DNA of 64,000 bases, taken from the NCBI GenBank assembly GCA_028554795.2, contig CM068838.1, positions 88,416,944 through 88,480,943 of the forward strand. The letters run 5' to 3'. The translations under genes were made by a program, and so were the position numbers. This document shows, piece by piece, positions 34,995 through 46,182 of the stretch. Each line of letters opens with the position of its first letter. Within the stretch, counting starts at the first letter, position 1. Origin of the DNA: Sinohyriopsis cumingii. Its lineage: Eukaryota > Mollusca > Bivalvia > Unionida > Unionidae. A model generated the notes under the pieces. The model was given only the letters and a program-made list of their open reading frames with translations. It ran no database searches and was not told the DNA's origin.

Positions 34995-36545
34995 AAGAGG
35001 TGCTTATGTTCCCTCCCCACCCAAACAGACTAAGATTGAAGCCAACATAGTGGTTGTCAGCTACAAAGCAGAAAGAAATTGATGATGCACTCTTGAAACT
35101 CACTGTTGGCAAAGTTCTTCCACTGAGCCTCATTGACCATAAATGTTTTAGAAACATTGTGATGCTTCTTAATCCAAAGTAAGTTTTGAATGATAACACT
35201 ATAAATTATTAATATTTATTAAAAATGACAGTGAGAAAACAAAAAAGTGTTAATCCATTCGATTCTAGATGTCAGCACCGTAAGGTGTTGAATTTTGAAA
35301 TTTCATATCTAAATTAAGCAATGTTTCATTAAATATAATGCTGTCCTGTCTAATTAAACATTACATAAATTCCTTGTTTTCACTATACTTTCAAACTTTA
35401 CATTTTCAGGTATGAAATTCCAGGTCATAAATTAGTGTCCTCCAAACTAGCTGAGAAGAAAGACCAGAGTGAGAAAAAAGTAAAAGAGGAACTACATGCT
35501 ATTCTTGATATAGCTGGTACTCATGATGCATGGACTTCATTAAACACAGGAAGTTATAGTACGCTGACTGCACATTTTATTTCCAAAGATTGGGAATTGA
35601 AAAGTGTTGTGTAAGAAACAAAAAGTTGAAGGCAGTCACAATGAGAAAAACATAAAAGCAAGCCTGTTGGCCACTAAGATGCGTTGGAGTCTTCCAACTC
35701 CAAATGGAGTCACTGATAATGCAGCCAATGAGATAAAGGCTTTTGATTTACTTCAGTCAACTCGATTTGGTTGTTATGGTCGAAGAAGCAACCATATTGT
35801 GAAAAAGCTTTAGCTATATCAGAACTGTCACAAATCATTGCAAAGGAGCGCAAACTTGTGACCTTTTTTTCATCAAAGCATGAGCATAAATGATTTGTTA
35901 ATGAGTGAGCAGCAGTTACTACTTGACATAGGTGCTCAAGGACACAAGCTCAAGATGGATGTTCCGACTAGATGGAACAGCACTCATGACATGCTTGAAC
36001 GACTGCTAGAGCCAACACCTGATTATATGGCTATTATCAGTGACCCAAACATAAGCAAGTCAGCAGCTGCAACATTGAAAAATGATGTCTATACATTTGA
36101 CGAACAAGCATTGGTTGAAAAACTTGTAGTAGTTCCGTCACCATTCCTAAATGCAACAAACAGTGTTTGCTGAGACAAATCACCAACCCATCATAAAGTT
36201 ATCCCAATACTTCTTAAACTTGTCAAATGTATAGAAACAAATGTTAATGATCTACCTCCAACTGCCAAACTTAGAGATGTAAAGAGGCAAGAACTTGACA
36301 ACTGAACACAGGACAAAGATCTAGATCTGTTGGGCGGTTTATTGAATCATATTATGAAGGATCTTGAGTCTCTACCTGACAGTGAGCAAGCAGATGGACA
36401 TGCTCTGCTTTTGAAGGTTGCTCTTGATATGGCTGATGTCAAAGTAAATGTCAAAGTGGAGCCAGGGACTAGTGATGATAAAAAAACAAGAATAAACAGT
36501 ATTCTGAAAAATGATTTATGTGTTCAGTATTACTCAAACATTTGA
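34995..36545 (+). pseudogene. ZBED/hAT-type transposase, nested in the Polinton
   Basis: Exon 1 (to 35178) with LTVGKVLPLSLIDHKCFRNI splices (AA|gtaagt ... tttcag|G, 35179-35409) to exon 2 (from 35410). Exon 2 has KYEIPGHKL, THDAWTSLNTGSY, VTDNAANEIKAF, MDVPTRWNSTHDMLERLLE and, further down, SKSAAATLKNDVYTFDEQ. These are the marks of hAT transposases related to ZBED proteins. Frameshifts and several stops (for example after WELKSVV) break the frame. The zinc finger and the hAT dimerisation end are not seen. Confidence 0.87.
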
Positions 36546-37000
36546 TTTATATTTTATTGTACCTTCTGTTTAAGTTATGATATGGATAACATTTTGATCT
36601 AGTCTTAAGAATTCTAGTCTTAGATTGTTTAAATCGTTATGTGACTTTGCTGTTAAACTGTCAAGTTAATAAATGTAAACATTGTTTTGTGTTTTATTTC
36701 AGTTTAAATGTAAAATGTGAATGATTCTTTCATTGTTAGAGCAATTATCAGTATTCTGAAATATGACATGATCTGTACTAGTCAAACATCAGCTTTTGTT
36801 TAATGTGGATAACATTTTAGTCAAGTTTTAAGCATTTTAGCTTTAGATGTTCTGTCTTTACATAATTACATGATTTTGCTGATACATTGTTCAGTTAATA
36901 AATTTGAAAGTTTTTGTAATTGGTGTTCTTTTTTTGTTTAAATCTAAACTGCTTTGACTGTAGTATTTGTAAATAATGACAAGCAAGAAAAGCATGTCCT
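36546..37000 (+). repeat. Duplicated 3' part of the hAT gene
   Basis: Two diverged tandem copies of about 230 bp (both with cagtattctgaaa, tggataacattttg/agtc, ttgctgataca.tgt.cagttaataaa) cover the end of the coding part and the 3'UTR. Each has an AATAAA signal (near 36669 and 36898). Confidence 0.7.
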
Positions 37001-37344
37001 TCTATACTTTAAACAATAGACAAATCACATGTGAATAAAAGTGTCCTGGGGGATTGCAACAGTCCTTCAGTTGCATTAAACTGATAAGCCAAAGAATGTT
37101 ACTTTCGTAGAACAAAAATAACACAATGCAATAAAAAAAGTAATATTTTTATGAGGTTAAAGTATATATGTAAAAGAGATTACTCCTGTACATTTATTAA
37201 CATTTTACACTTTTGAATAAAGATATAACTCTGTAACAAACAAAAATTAAAATTTACTTGTAGTAACCGATTATAATCGATTATCAGTAAGTTGTGTGCA
37301 ACCAATGATCAATTATCAACTTCATACCAATTCCCATATTCACC

Positions 37345-37870
37345 CTTGATTCGCTTTATATTATGGTATGTCTGAAACTACAAAAGGAACCCATTTTGCT
37401 GCTGAAATATCTGCAGTTTCTGGATCTAACAAAGTACTATGCACATGATACCCTGTAGTAGCAACTGCTATGTGGTTATCAAGTTTTTTAAGATCTTCAG
37501 GTGTTTCTTTAGATTTTGATTCCTGTTCTGGTTCTGGTGCAACAAGATCCCTCACTTCACCGATCTGAGCACAAGCGTCATCAACAATATCAATTACTTG
37601 CCGTATTTCTTTATGTAATTATGGCTGAGCAGCAGCTATATCTGGGGATTTATGAATCTTTTTAGTCACTTTAGTTTCTGCAATTTTTCCAGTTGCCTTA
37701 ACAGTCTGTTCCAGTAATGGAAGAAGACCTTTAGTAGTCTCTGTAACTGGTTTAAATATTGCATCCTCTGCAAATTCCATTCAAGCTTCCTGACACTGTT
37801 GTAGTTGCTGTTTGACAGAATTGTGAATGGGAGATATTATCTTAATTGCCTATAGTCGTTGTCGAGCTAG
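37345..37870 (-). pseudogene. Polinton charged/coiled protein of unknown role
   Basis: Frames with FKPVTETTKGLLPLLEQTVK, then HKEIRQVIDIVDDACAQ and VAPEPEQESKSKETPEDLKK. The composition is charged and helical with a Pro/Glu/Lys linker. It lies next to the right terminal repeat, where Polinton-like elements often carry such a protein. At least two stops are present. Confidence 0.6.
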
Positions 37871-37938
37871 TTTAGCTGTACAAAATTACATAGCGAGCAG
37901 AATCACTCATTATTATTGACATAACAATGACTTAATTA

Positions 37939-38169
37939 TGTCACCTGACAGTGCTACTTTTTTTATACCCCCAGCAGCAGGGAGGGTGAACAACCAACAC
38001 CTAATGGTCTGTTCAGTCCCCCCCTCTCCAGAACCGAATCGGGTCGATTTGTAGAAATCCCATTTTGTGAAATCGAGGATTTTTCTCATGCAATTTCATC
38101 TAATTGATTTCTCTAATTAATCTTCTCTAATTTGTAGACCTAATGGTCTGTTCAGCACCCCCCGCTGCT
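37939..38169. repeat. Polinton right terminal inverted repeat
   Basis: Reverse-complement partner of 28851-29052. It is about 30 bp longer because of small insertions in the middle. Confidence 0.92.
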
Positions 38170-38205
38170 CATATAATGCATGCATAACATATAATGCATG
38201 ACGAA

Positions 38206-39258
38206 AATTTCTGGGTCTTTTAATTTTGCCACAATTTTTCTGAAAAACCATATGTTAATGAATGCATAGTCAAAACTGGTCCATAGAGAACTCTTTTGCA
38301 GTCCCCTTGAAAATTTATATGTAGTTTGCCTGCATATAGTGACTGCCTGCTAAAAGTGACCTGTGACCTCTATTTTTTAGTCTTGTTGACACTGTTGTAC
38401 TGAGTAATAGCAACTGGAGACTATTATGGATGAATGTCTAGTTTTATCTCTTATCTGAATTATTCATCTGCAATTTCAAAAATGACTTGTTTCTTTCTTT
38501 TTTTCTATTACTCTCTCCCTCTCTCTCTGTGATCTTTATCTCATGCTGGATATTTACTCTTGGTTAGAGAGGTTTGTCTTCCTAGGAATTTTGGTAAGGT
38601 GTAGGATTTTGCCATTTTGCTAAGTTGCCTTTGTTCAACTGTACAGTATATAGCCACGATTGTACCAATACATCATTAGTCCATACAAACAAATAAATAC
38701 AAACATATATATAAGTGTCTCTCTCCCTCTTACTGTTTTATCATTTCTTTCAAATCCACCTACATCACTCTAGAACACACAGACCCCTGGCTATCAAGAC
38801 CACTTTTGAGCAGACTCTGCTTGGTCATTAAATGCATTTTTGATAGCATTTGCAACTTTTAATTTTGTGGTTTGCTTAGTTTAAAGATTTGTTTGCAGTT
38901 GGAAATAAAACCAAATCATGATTAAATACAAACTAAAAAGTCATATTTTACAATTGAAAACAGTATGAAACTCACTTCAAAATGGTATATCTACAACTAT
39001 ACAACTGCACACTTTAACTCTTATCAACTGAATCTATCTGTAGTTAAACCTGCTTTTACAATTACCATGTATGCAGGTAAAGGAGTTGCCTAAATGTCGC
39101 AGCAAAATTTAGAAAGAAGGCACATTTGTGATTTTAATTTCAAAAGAAGCACTCAGATTGCAATAACAGACAAACATTAGACTACCATAAAAATAAGCAG
39201 TTATATGTCATGCTGTTCTACAATCATTATTATACAATAAAATTTTTCTTTGACTTAC
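38206..39258. other. Intron stretch without recognised feature
   Basis: AT-rich with a short (CT)n at 38514-38528. No gene or element is recognised. Confidence 0.4.
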
Positions 39259-39454
39259 ACTATGAATCCCTCCTTTCTGAGGTCCTCCATTATTGTCCCT
39301 GGGTGAACTACTTTCTCATCCATGGCCTGGTCAGGGGCATTCTTCTTTGTATACAGGAAGAAAACGTGTGTGTTGTTCTGGTTGATTTCTATCAGATCCA
39401 GAACACTTTTACGCAGATGGTTGTCAAAATCACTCATATCTGGTGGCAATGAAC
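39259..39454 (-). CDS. Roco gene exon 6: TIR1, first part
   Basis: 2 nt, 64 codons, 2 nt. The acceptor is aatttaag|GTTCAT and the donor is a strong ATAGT|gtaagt. The peptide has a hydrophobic strand, THVFFLYTKK, then VHPGTIMEDLRKEGFIV. These fit TIR strand A, helix A and the start of strand B. The in-frame stop just after ATAGTG is avoided by splicing at gtaagt. The join to the next exon gives FIVSYCD, a good TIR strand B. Confidence 0.88.
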
Positions 39455-39556
39455 CTTAAATTACACACACTGATGTAAGCAAATAGTTAATTAGGATTCA
39501 TGGTCTACATTATATGGATTGTTTAAAAAATCAGTGTAGGCAAGAATATGTATATA

Positions 39557-41571
39557 AAGTGTGACCCCGCCAAAACACGGTAGATGGAGCCATAGAACCC
39601 GACTGTGTTATAAGTAACCAGGTCAATTAACTGAAGAAAATGATGCATGTACCCCAAAAAATTTGCAAGGAGGGTAAGGTAATAAATGTGGGAGGTAAAA
39701 TACATGCTTCATTGGCACAGTTACCATCTTAAATCAATGCATATTAAATAAGAAATACACCTGTAGTGAAAACAGAGAAGGCATTAATAATATTTTATTT
39801 TATTTAGAGAACCACAAATTGGTACATATACATGAATACTGTTTATATATACATGTCTAATGTATAGCATGAATAGAGTATTAACACCGTGTACTCATCC
39901 TTAAATCTCACCATAAACACTGAATCCACAATACAAGTGATCCCATAAAAAATATGCATACACAGATTTATAATATTCAATAATTTTGTCACAGGTCATA
40001 TTGGTCTGAATTCAGTGGAAAAACATAGCACAATTACATAATGAATGACGAAGCACATTTACTTTTCAGTACATCCCAAGTCGGTAAAAGTTAGTCTGTA
40101 TTTTAAACTGCTGTTGGTAGCGTTTATAAGTATAAACTTTTTCCCTGCAAAAAGGAAACTTTCACAGAACAGTTAACGTGTTCCAGCCACGTTGGAAAAT
40201 GCAAAAATCCATCAGATTTCATTACTTTTTTTTAAGTTAGGTACTGCCTTTCTTTGAAGAAAAATTCTTTGCTTTTATTGAAGATTGTAGTTGGCTTTCT
40301 TTGATGAAGGGTGCATGCATATTAAATTCACCGCTAAAGGACATCTTTGGAGAACCAAACAAATGCCCAGTTCTTATTGTGGTGGCAACATCAAATAACT
40401 GTATTGCATGATTGAGACTGATTTTTTTCCCATTTGCTGAGTAAATTTTCATAACAATCAGTGCTTCAAATGTAATCTATTTTCTTTGAAATTTCAGCAA
40501 ACTATTTTATCTGGGTAAATTTAAAAAAGAAATTGGCCGTCTTTACCTGGGTACATTTTTAAAAAAGAATTGGCAGTCATTTGGTCTATTCTAGTTATTG
40601 TTCCTCCCTGTCTATTGAATAAACCAATAAAATGTGTCTTTTGGGTTGTCTTTTTTACATCTGTGCCAGCAGCATGATGCTGCCTTCCATGCATGCATCA
40701 GAAATTTAACAAAGGGTCAACGGATGATAGAGACGCAGGTGTTCTGGTCTGATTACAGGGATTATTACAGAAAATATGAGTGTTCTGAAGGATTTAATTC
40801 TGAGTGAAAAGAAGAGGAATTTTACTTACCATTCACATAAATATGTGAATATATTAATTACTAGCAAGTGACCGAAAATCCGCAGAATGATTATGCCTTG
40901 TCATATTGATCCCTGTTACCAGAAATATCAACAACACAAAAGCAGATATCTCACAACATACAGTACTCATGCTAGATGTCAAGATAAGCAGATTATGATA
41001 TAACAATGCACTGTTTAGATGGTTTGTTAATATGGACAAAGAAATTGTTTACATAATAGATAAATTTAAGTGCACTTTATATCCAGTTTATGGCTTCTTT
41101 TCATGGGGCCTCTGAATTTCTCCACTCCAAACCAATAGATGTATCTACAAGTTTAAACGGCCAACAATGTCACCAATAAAAAAAATATCGCCAGATGGTA
41201 TATTTTGCTGCCAATAAGGAAAAAAATCCAAGTCTGCAACATTGGCAAAGCCCTACGCAATCCCAGAATAAACTTTTTACATGTTATTTTTCATACTTTT
41301 AAGAAGAAAAAACTACTTTTTCGTGTACAACAAAAATACATATAAAATTTCAGGAGCCACGCCATGATCATCTTGTATTATTAATTTGCAATCTCTTCCC
41401 TAAAATGATAATAAACTATTTACACTTCTTTTGTACTTTTAAGAAAGATTTTTTTTTTCATGTACACGAAAAAAATATGTATAAATATGTATGTGAAATT
41501 TTGATAGCCACACCACAACTGTGTAATACCCGAATTCATGTTATAATGGAGTGTGGTATAGTGGGGTCACA

Positions 41572-41574
<3 letters not shown>
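39557..41574. mobile_element. Pogo-like 2-kb element, copy 2 (complete)
   Basis: The left end aagtgtgaccccgccaaaac and right end gtatagtggggtcacactg are inverted repeats flanked by TA. It shares blocks with copies 1 and 3 (cctgcaaaaaggaaactttc, tctttgatgaagggtgcatg). No transposase is visible. TA target and cagt.. ends suggest a pogo/Tigger relative. Confidence 0.8.

Positions 41575-41624
<50 letters not shown>
41575..41624. repeat. (TA)n microsatellite
   Basis: Pure TA tract starting at the TA target of the pogo-like element. Confidence 0.97.
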
Positions 41625-41627
<3 letters not shown>

Positions 41628-41775
41628 GGGCTGAATGGTTTATGGTGCTCGATTTTACTGATTACTGACATCTCACCTCATTCCATGTGGGTTCGAGTCT
41701 CAGGCTCATCCATTGGGTATGTGACAAAGCTTGCCAGTAGCTCCTTGTGACTCAGTGGCTCTTTCTAGGCCAGGA
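41625..41775 (+). mobile_element. SINE-1 fragment
   Basis: Plus-strand head and part of the body: ggctgaatggtttatggtgc (box A-like), gggttcgagtctcagg (box B), gcttgccagtagctcc. It is cut before the tail. Confidence 0.75.
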
Positions 41776-41792
41776 ATAATACACAATTCTGG

Positions 41793-42029
41793 CTGTTGTT
41801 GTTCTAGGGTTTAACGCCATTTTTCAGCACAAGATAGGCTATACCAGGTGGCCAGTATAATTGGTGGAGGAAGAACCCTGGAAAACCCAGGGAAGAACCA
41901 CCAACCCATGAGGAGCTACTGGCAGGCTTTCCCACGTACTCAAACATACCGAGCCTTGGACTCGAACACATGCAGACAGAGGTGAGATGGCAGTGATCTG
42001 GAATGGTGAGCACTTCAGACCACTTGGCC
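41793..42029 (-). mobile_element. SINE-1, tRNA-derived, full copy
   Basis: Same family as 24836-25086. Flanked by the imperfect 12-bp duplication acacaattctgg / acacaaatctgg (41781-41792, 42030-42041). Confidence 0.9.
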
Positions 42030-42786
42030 ACACAAATCTGGACCAGTGACCATGCTGTAATGTATTGACGATTAATGAAATTCTATGACATCATTTGGTG
42101 AACAATATATCTGCAATACATCATATGCAAAAGCAGTATCTGTAATATTTACTTGTAGATGTCCCAGAAACTATCATGAAACTTTTTTCCCAGCTAGGTC
42201 AAATGTCTCAAGACTTAAGAAATAAATTTGTGTTGAATTCGCCCTACCCCCCAAATGCATGCTACAATAACATAGATATACAACATGCTTATTTGATAAC
42301 AAAATGAAAGAAACCTTGTATTGTTATCATTTATTTCTATTTTTTTTTCATCATGAGCAATTTATTAAAGACAAAAAGATATCCATGAACTCAGTATATG
42401 TAGTGTAGGCACCTGCCATTCATGCATGACATGGTGTAAGGTGCAAAATAACCAAGATTGTATTATATCCAGTTTATCGATATGAATGTCTCTTGCAAAT
42501 AAAAATGTTATTTTAAAATACATTCACTGTGAGTGCACATGACAGTCTTCACACTGGCATGGGTTACAGAAAATATTATTAAAGCAAGTTAATGCTGTGT
42601 ATACTATTTACCTTTCAAATATCAATGCCATTTGTATTAATTATGATTACAGAAGACAAACAAATACAACTGGTAGTGAGCAATAAACTCATTGTTTTAA
42701 CTTACCAGAAGGATATCAAATTCAAAGGTAATTTTATTACAAAGGAAGCTGAACCCTGAAGCTGAGTTTGGATTATTTTAAGTGTA

Positions 42787-42789
<3 letters not shown>

Positions 42790-42862
<73 letters not shown>
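42790..42862. repeat. (TA)n(CA)n microsatellite
   Basis: Compound TA then CA tract. Open frames rich in Ile-Tyr are artefacts. Confidence 0.97.
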
Positions 42863-42934
42863 AAGTCTGCCAAAATAGGGCAGCCAACATTGGTTCCCTT
42901 TTACCAGTCTTAACTGCAATAATTAAAATGAATT

Positions 42935-43409
42935 GAAACAATGGAACAGTTTTTAAAGCAACACAATCTAGTGCTTTGTGCATGGACATTGATGATCCAG
43001 CATCTCCCAGTATATCTGGAGGAGAAAATAGATCCATTCCTTGAAATTGTGAAGACCAGAAGAGAAGATGGTTTCAACAACAGTATGACCATTAATATGG
43101 ATGAAACTCCAGTGTACTTTGATCTCATTCCTGGACAGGCTGTCAATAAGGTGGGTTTTAAAAGTGCAAGAATTTGCACAACTGGTACAAACAAAAAATC
43201 TAAGTTTAGTCCTTGCAGTTTACATAGCAGGAGATGTGTTGCCTCCAATGATAATTTTTCAAGGAGTGAAGGAGCTAAAAAATATTCATGCACTAAAAGG
43301 ATGGATTGTACGTGTGCAGCAGAAGGATTGGGTTGATGAGGTGTTGCTGCAGTGGATTAAAGAGTTTCATCTCAAGTATCATACCAAAGACTTACAAAAA
43401 TGGTACTAA
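42935..43409 (+). pseudogene. Tigger/pogo transposase fragment (DDE_1), broken
   Basis: The first frame has TINMDETPVYFDLIPGQAVN with the first catalytic Asp. After a frameshift near 43195 the next frame has LSLVLAVYIAGDVLPPMIIF, then LKGWIVRVQQKDWVDEVLLQW. This matches Tigger transposases ('NMDETP.YFD', 'LPP..IFKG', 'W...W'). Neither the N-terminal CENP-B-like part nor the last catalytic Asp region is seen. A SINE-2 copy follows at once. Confidence 0.87.
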
Positions 43410-43640
43410 CAGCTGCCTTTCTTGGTGCTCAGCATTCAGAGGTTAGTGTAAGGACTGGTTGGCCTGGTGTCAGGATAATGTGACTGGGTGGGACATCATG
43501 CTACATGTGCATCATGATGCCCCAGTACTAGACATCATTATAAACTGTCACGCTGCAGACATTGTAGCAATATGACTGAAAAATTGTTAAAGCTATGTTA
43601 AAAATCCAGAACGTACACATAAACACACACATACTCATCT
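43388..43640 (+). mobile_element. SINE-2, body and tail
   Basis: cagctgcctttcttggtgct to the (CA)n end. Same body as 61230-61556 without the tRNA-like head. It abuts the Tigger fragment. Confidence 0.85.
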
Positions 43641-44840
43641 CAAGTACACATTTAAATATTTTTTAAAAAAATCTAAGTTTAAGTGCATTTTCTACAAAGA
43701 ACTTTTTGAATGATTTAAAAGGTGTCCCACAACTTATGACAAGAAAAAAATTATTGATAAATATTTTGCTTGGGTGTTGGCATTAAGCTCAAAGTTTCCC
43801 TACTTATTATATAGTAATGTAGCTAGCAAATACTGATGTATCCCAGAACATAGAGTGCACAAAACATTACTTTAAAAATTAATTTATGGTGTTCCAAGAA
43901 ATACAATGTCCCAAAATTTATGGTAAATATGGTATGTTTGGCCATCTTCTTCACATTCTTTATTGGGAAGTGGTTGCCCAACAAAATGAAATGGTAAGAT
44001 ACCATTAAACTGCAAGAAATAAAATAGTTTTAATTAAATTTTATGTCTTTGGACACAGTATTGATTATAATACATTTTAATTGTTGTTCAAATGTCAGCA
44101 AAACAGTTCACTTTTGCTATCATAATCACTTTAAATGACACTGATATAAATTATGTCGTTCACTACAATGATGTTCCACTGTGTCATCGAGTGCACTTTT
44201 GTCAGATTTACAACATTTCCCTATGAGTGGGCAGGATAGGAGAATTAAACCCAACTGAACAAGACTTGTATAAGGGAAGAGGCTTTCTGAATACCTGGAG
44301 GAAATCTCTGTCTCTGATGGTTGGGTTTCCCTATCTTGTTCACATATTGGGGAAGAGTCTTTTCTTTGTCCACAGCAAACTCTGTACAATTTACACATTA
44401 CAATATGTATACTGGCAATTTCAAATGTCTTATGTATATCTATACCGTGTGTTTAATGTTTTTGTTCATGATTGCAAATTGTAAGGGTCATTTTGTAAAA
44501 AACATATTACATAGCTAAATTTGTCTATGATTGTAGATCATATTTCAAGAAAATTATTACTTGTAGTTAAACATGTTAAATTTGGGTTTGGCTTCAGGAC
44601 ATTGGTTCACCCTTCAGGAATTTCTGGTCTACTTGATGTTTGCTACATTCTATACTAAACTTTGAGTGAAAGACCTGACCTTGTTTACCACTTAGAATGT
44701 TCTGGAAATGAACTTTTGACGCTCATCCTGGTTCTTTTATTGTGTCTTACATCAAGTAAATGACATCCCTGACCACATAAAATCACATCTACCCTTAAGA
44801 CAGATATTCTATTTCAGAGAAAAATCTGGCATCAGTCTGT
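43641..44840. other. Intron stretch without recognised feature
   Basis: Open frames at 44126-44398 (minus) and 44227-44518 (plus) have no likeness I can name. No gene or element is recognised. Confidence 0.4.
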
Positions 44841-44849
44841 CCACTAGGT

Positions 44850-45200
44850 GAGAATGTTATGTGTGTCCCATGTGCCATTTTCAAATGAGGACAATATGTA
44901 CACTGTAATAACCTGTAAGGCATATCCCACATGATTTCCTTATATATGGACAAACTGTACACAGTATTAAGCTGTAAGAGTATTCGGTTGTCTCACATAT
45001 TGCCATTTTGTAAATAGTATTACCCTGTTAGGTAGATCCCTCACGGTTTTCTCACATATGGAGAATTTGTACATTTTACACTCTGTTAACCTGTTATGCA
45101 TATCTCACATGGCTTTCTCAGATGTGGACAAATTTTTGACTATATTAATCTATTATGTGTATCCCTCATACTTTTCTCAAAAATGGAAAATTTTAAAACT
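44850..45200. repeat. Degenerate tandem repeat, about 60 bp
   Basis: Five diverged units marked by tatggacaaactgtacacag / tatggagaatttgtaca and 'taacctgt.a.gcatatccc'. Confidence 0.65.
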
Positions 45201-45462
45201 GTATAGACTTATAATCACCACCAAATACAGTATTTATCCAAAGAAAAATCCACTTCCACTTTTCCAAATTGGCAAATTTGGGTTTGGCCTAAAAATGAAC
45301 ATTTTAGAGGAATTCCTAGCCTGGAGATCATACATACAAAAGAGAAACTTCAAGTTAAACTATGAAAGGTGACTGTTTTTAAAAGTAAAATCCTGCTAAG
45401 AATTAGCAGACACCAAGTATGAAGCACAAATTCAATTCATACGTTTATACGACTCTCAAGTC

Positions 45463-45725
45463 TGTTCAGGCAACCTCTGGACAATCCAGGAGCTAGGATC
45501 CCCAGGCCTGCTCTGGTAACTCCTGGACTATCCAGGAGCTAAGATCCCCAGGCCTGCTCTGGTAACTCCTGGACTATCCAGGAGCTAGGATCCCCAGACC
45601 TGCTCTGGTAACTCCTGGACTATCCAGGAGCTAGGATCCCCAGGCCTGCCCTGGTAACTCCTGGACTATCCAGGAGATAGGATCCAGGCCTGCTCAAGTA
45701 ACTCCTGGAAAATCTAGGAGATATT
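45463..45725. repeat. 46-bp minisatellite with palindromic core
   Basis: About five units starting ggatccccaggcctgctctg (45496, then every 46 bp). Each holds the palindrome ctcctggactatccaggag (8-bp arms). It is GC-rich against an AT-rich background, in the intron just downstream of exon 5. Confidence 0.95.
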
Positions 45726-45761
45726 ACATGCATGGGAATGTTTCTCTTCCATAACAAATAC

Positions 45762-45879
45762 CTTGCAGCTCTGGGATAGACAGAATGTGGAAAAGCTTCT
45801 CACACTGTAGGAAGGGGGCATTACATTCCCAGGCCTGATGAATCTTGGAGGCTTTTAACATACTGGGCTCCTTAACATT
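45762..45879 (-). CDS. Roco gene exon 5: linker before TIR1
   Basis: 39 codons plus 1 nt. The acceptor is tttttgcag|AATGTT and the donor CTGCAAG|gtattt. The peptide includes ECNAPFLQCEKLFHILSIPE. I infer that it links the post-COR domain to TIR1. The cysteines and the short length fit a linker or zinc-less loop, and no catalytic motif is seen. A 46-bp minisatellite begins 37 bp downstream in the intron. Confidence 0.82.
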
Positions 45880-46182
45880 CTGCAAAAAACAAAAACAAAG
45901 AAATTACTAAATTCAAATTAAAGAATATTGCTTGTAATGATACAGATAACTAACATTTTGTATTGTCTTGTCTGCTTTAACTTTTCTGGTATGATAGCTT
46001 CAACTCATGATTATCATCATCAGCTATGTTAACATTTGGGTAACTGTTTCTAAAATTGATAAGACATATATAGGCAACAAAGAGTCATCTCTTTATTTTT
46101 TACTTTTTATATTCAATGTTTCTAAAGTGATACCCACCACAAAACTGTCACAATAATGTTCTACTAAATCTTTTTTAAAGTA

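Larger units (their letters stand above)
28851..38169. mobile_element. Decayed Polinton/Maverick (adintovirus-like)
   Basis: Inverted repeats at 28851-29052 and 37939-38169 begin agcag and read gctgct at the far end. Both contain ctgctgctgggggta and two copies of 'gaacagaccattaggt'. Inside are remnants of a packaging ATPase, PLA2-like protein, integrase, hydrophobic protein, protease, minor and major capsid proteins and a coiled protein: the gene set of Polintons. No protein-primed polymerase B is recognised. A solo LTR and a hAT transposon are nested within. All genes are broken, so this is a fossil. No clear 6-bp target duplication is left; the satellite setting hides it. Confidence 0.88.

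Noticed and set aside
41405-41668. 87-codon frame with Ile-Tyr run
   Set aside because: It runs through a (TA)n tract and the end of the pogo-like element.
44126-44518. Frames on both strands
   Set aside because: Mutually overlapping and without a recognised domain, so not counted as genes.
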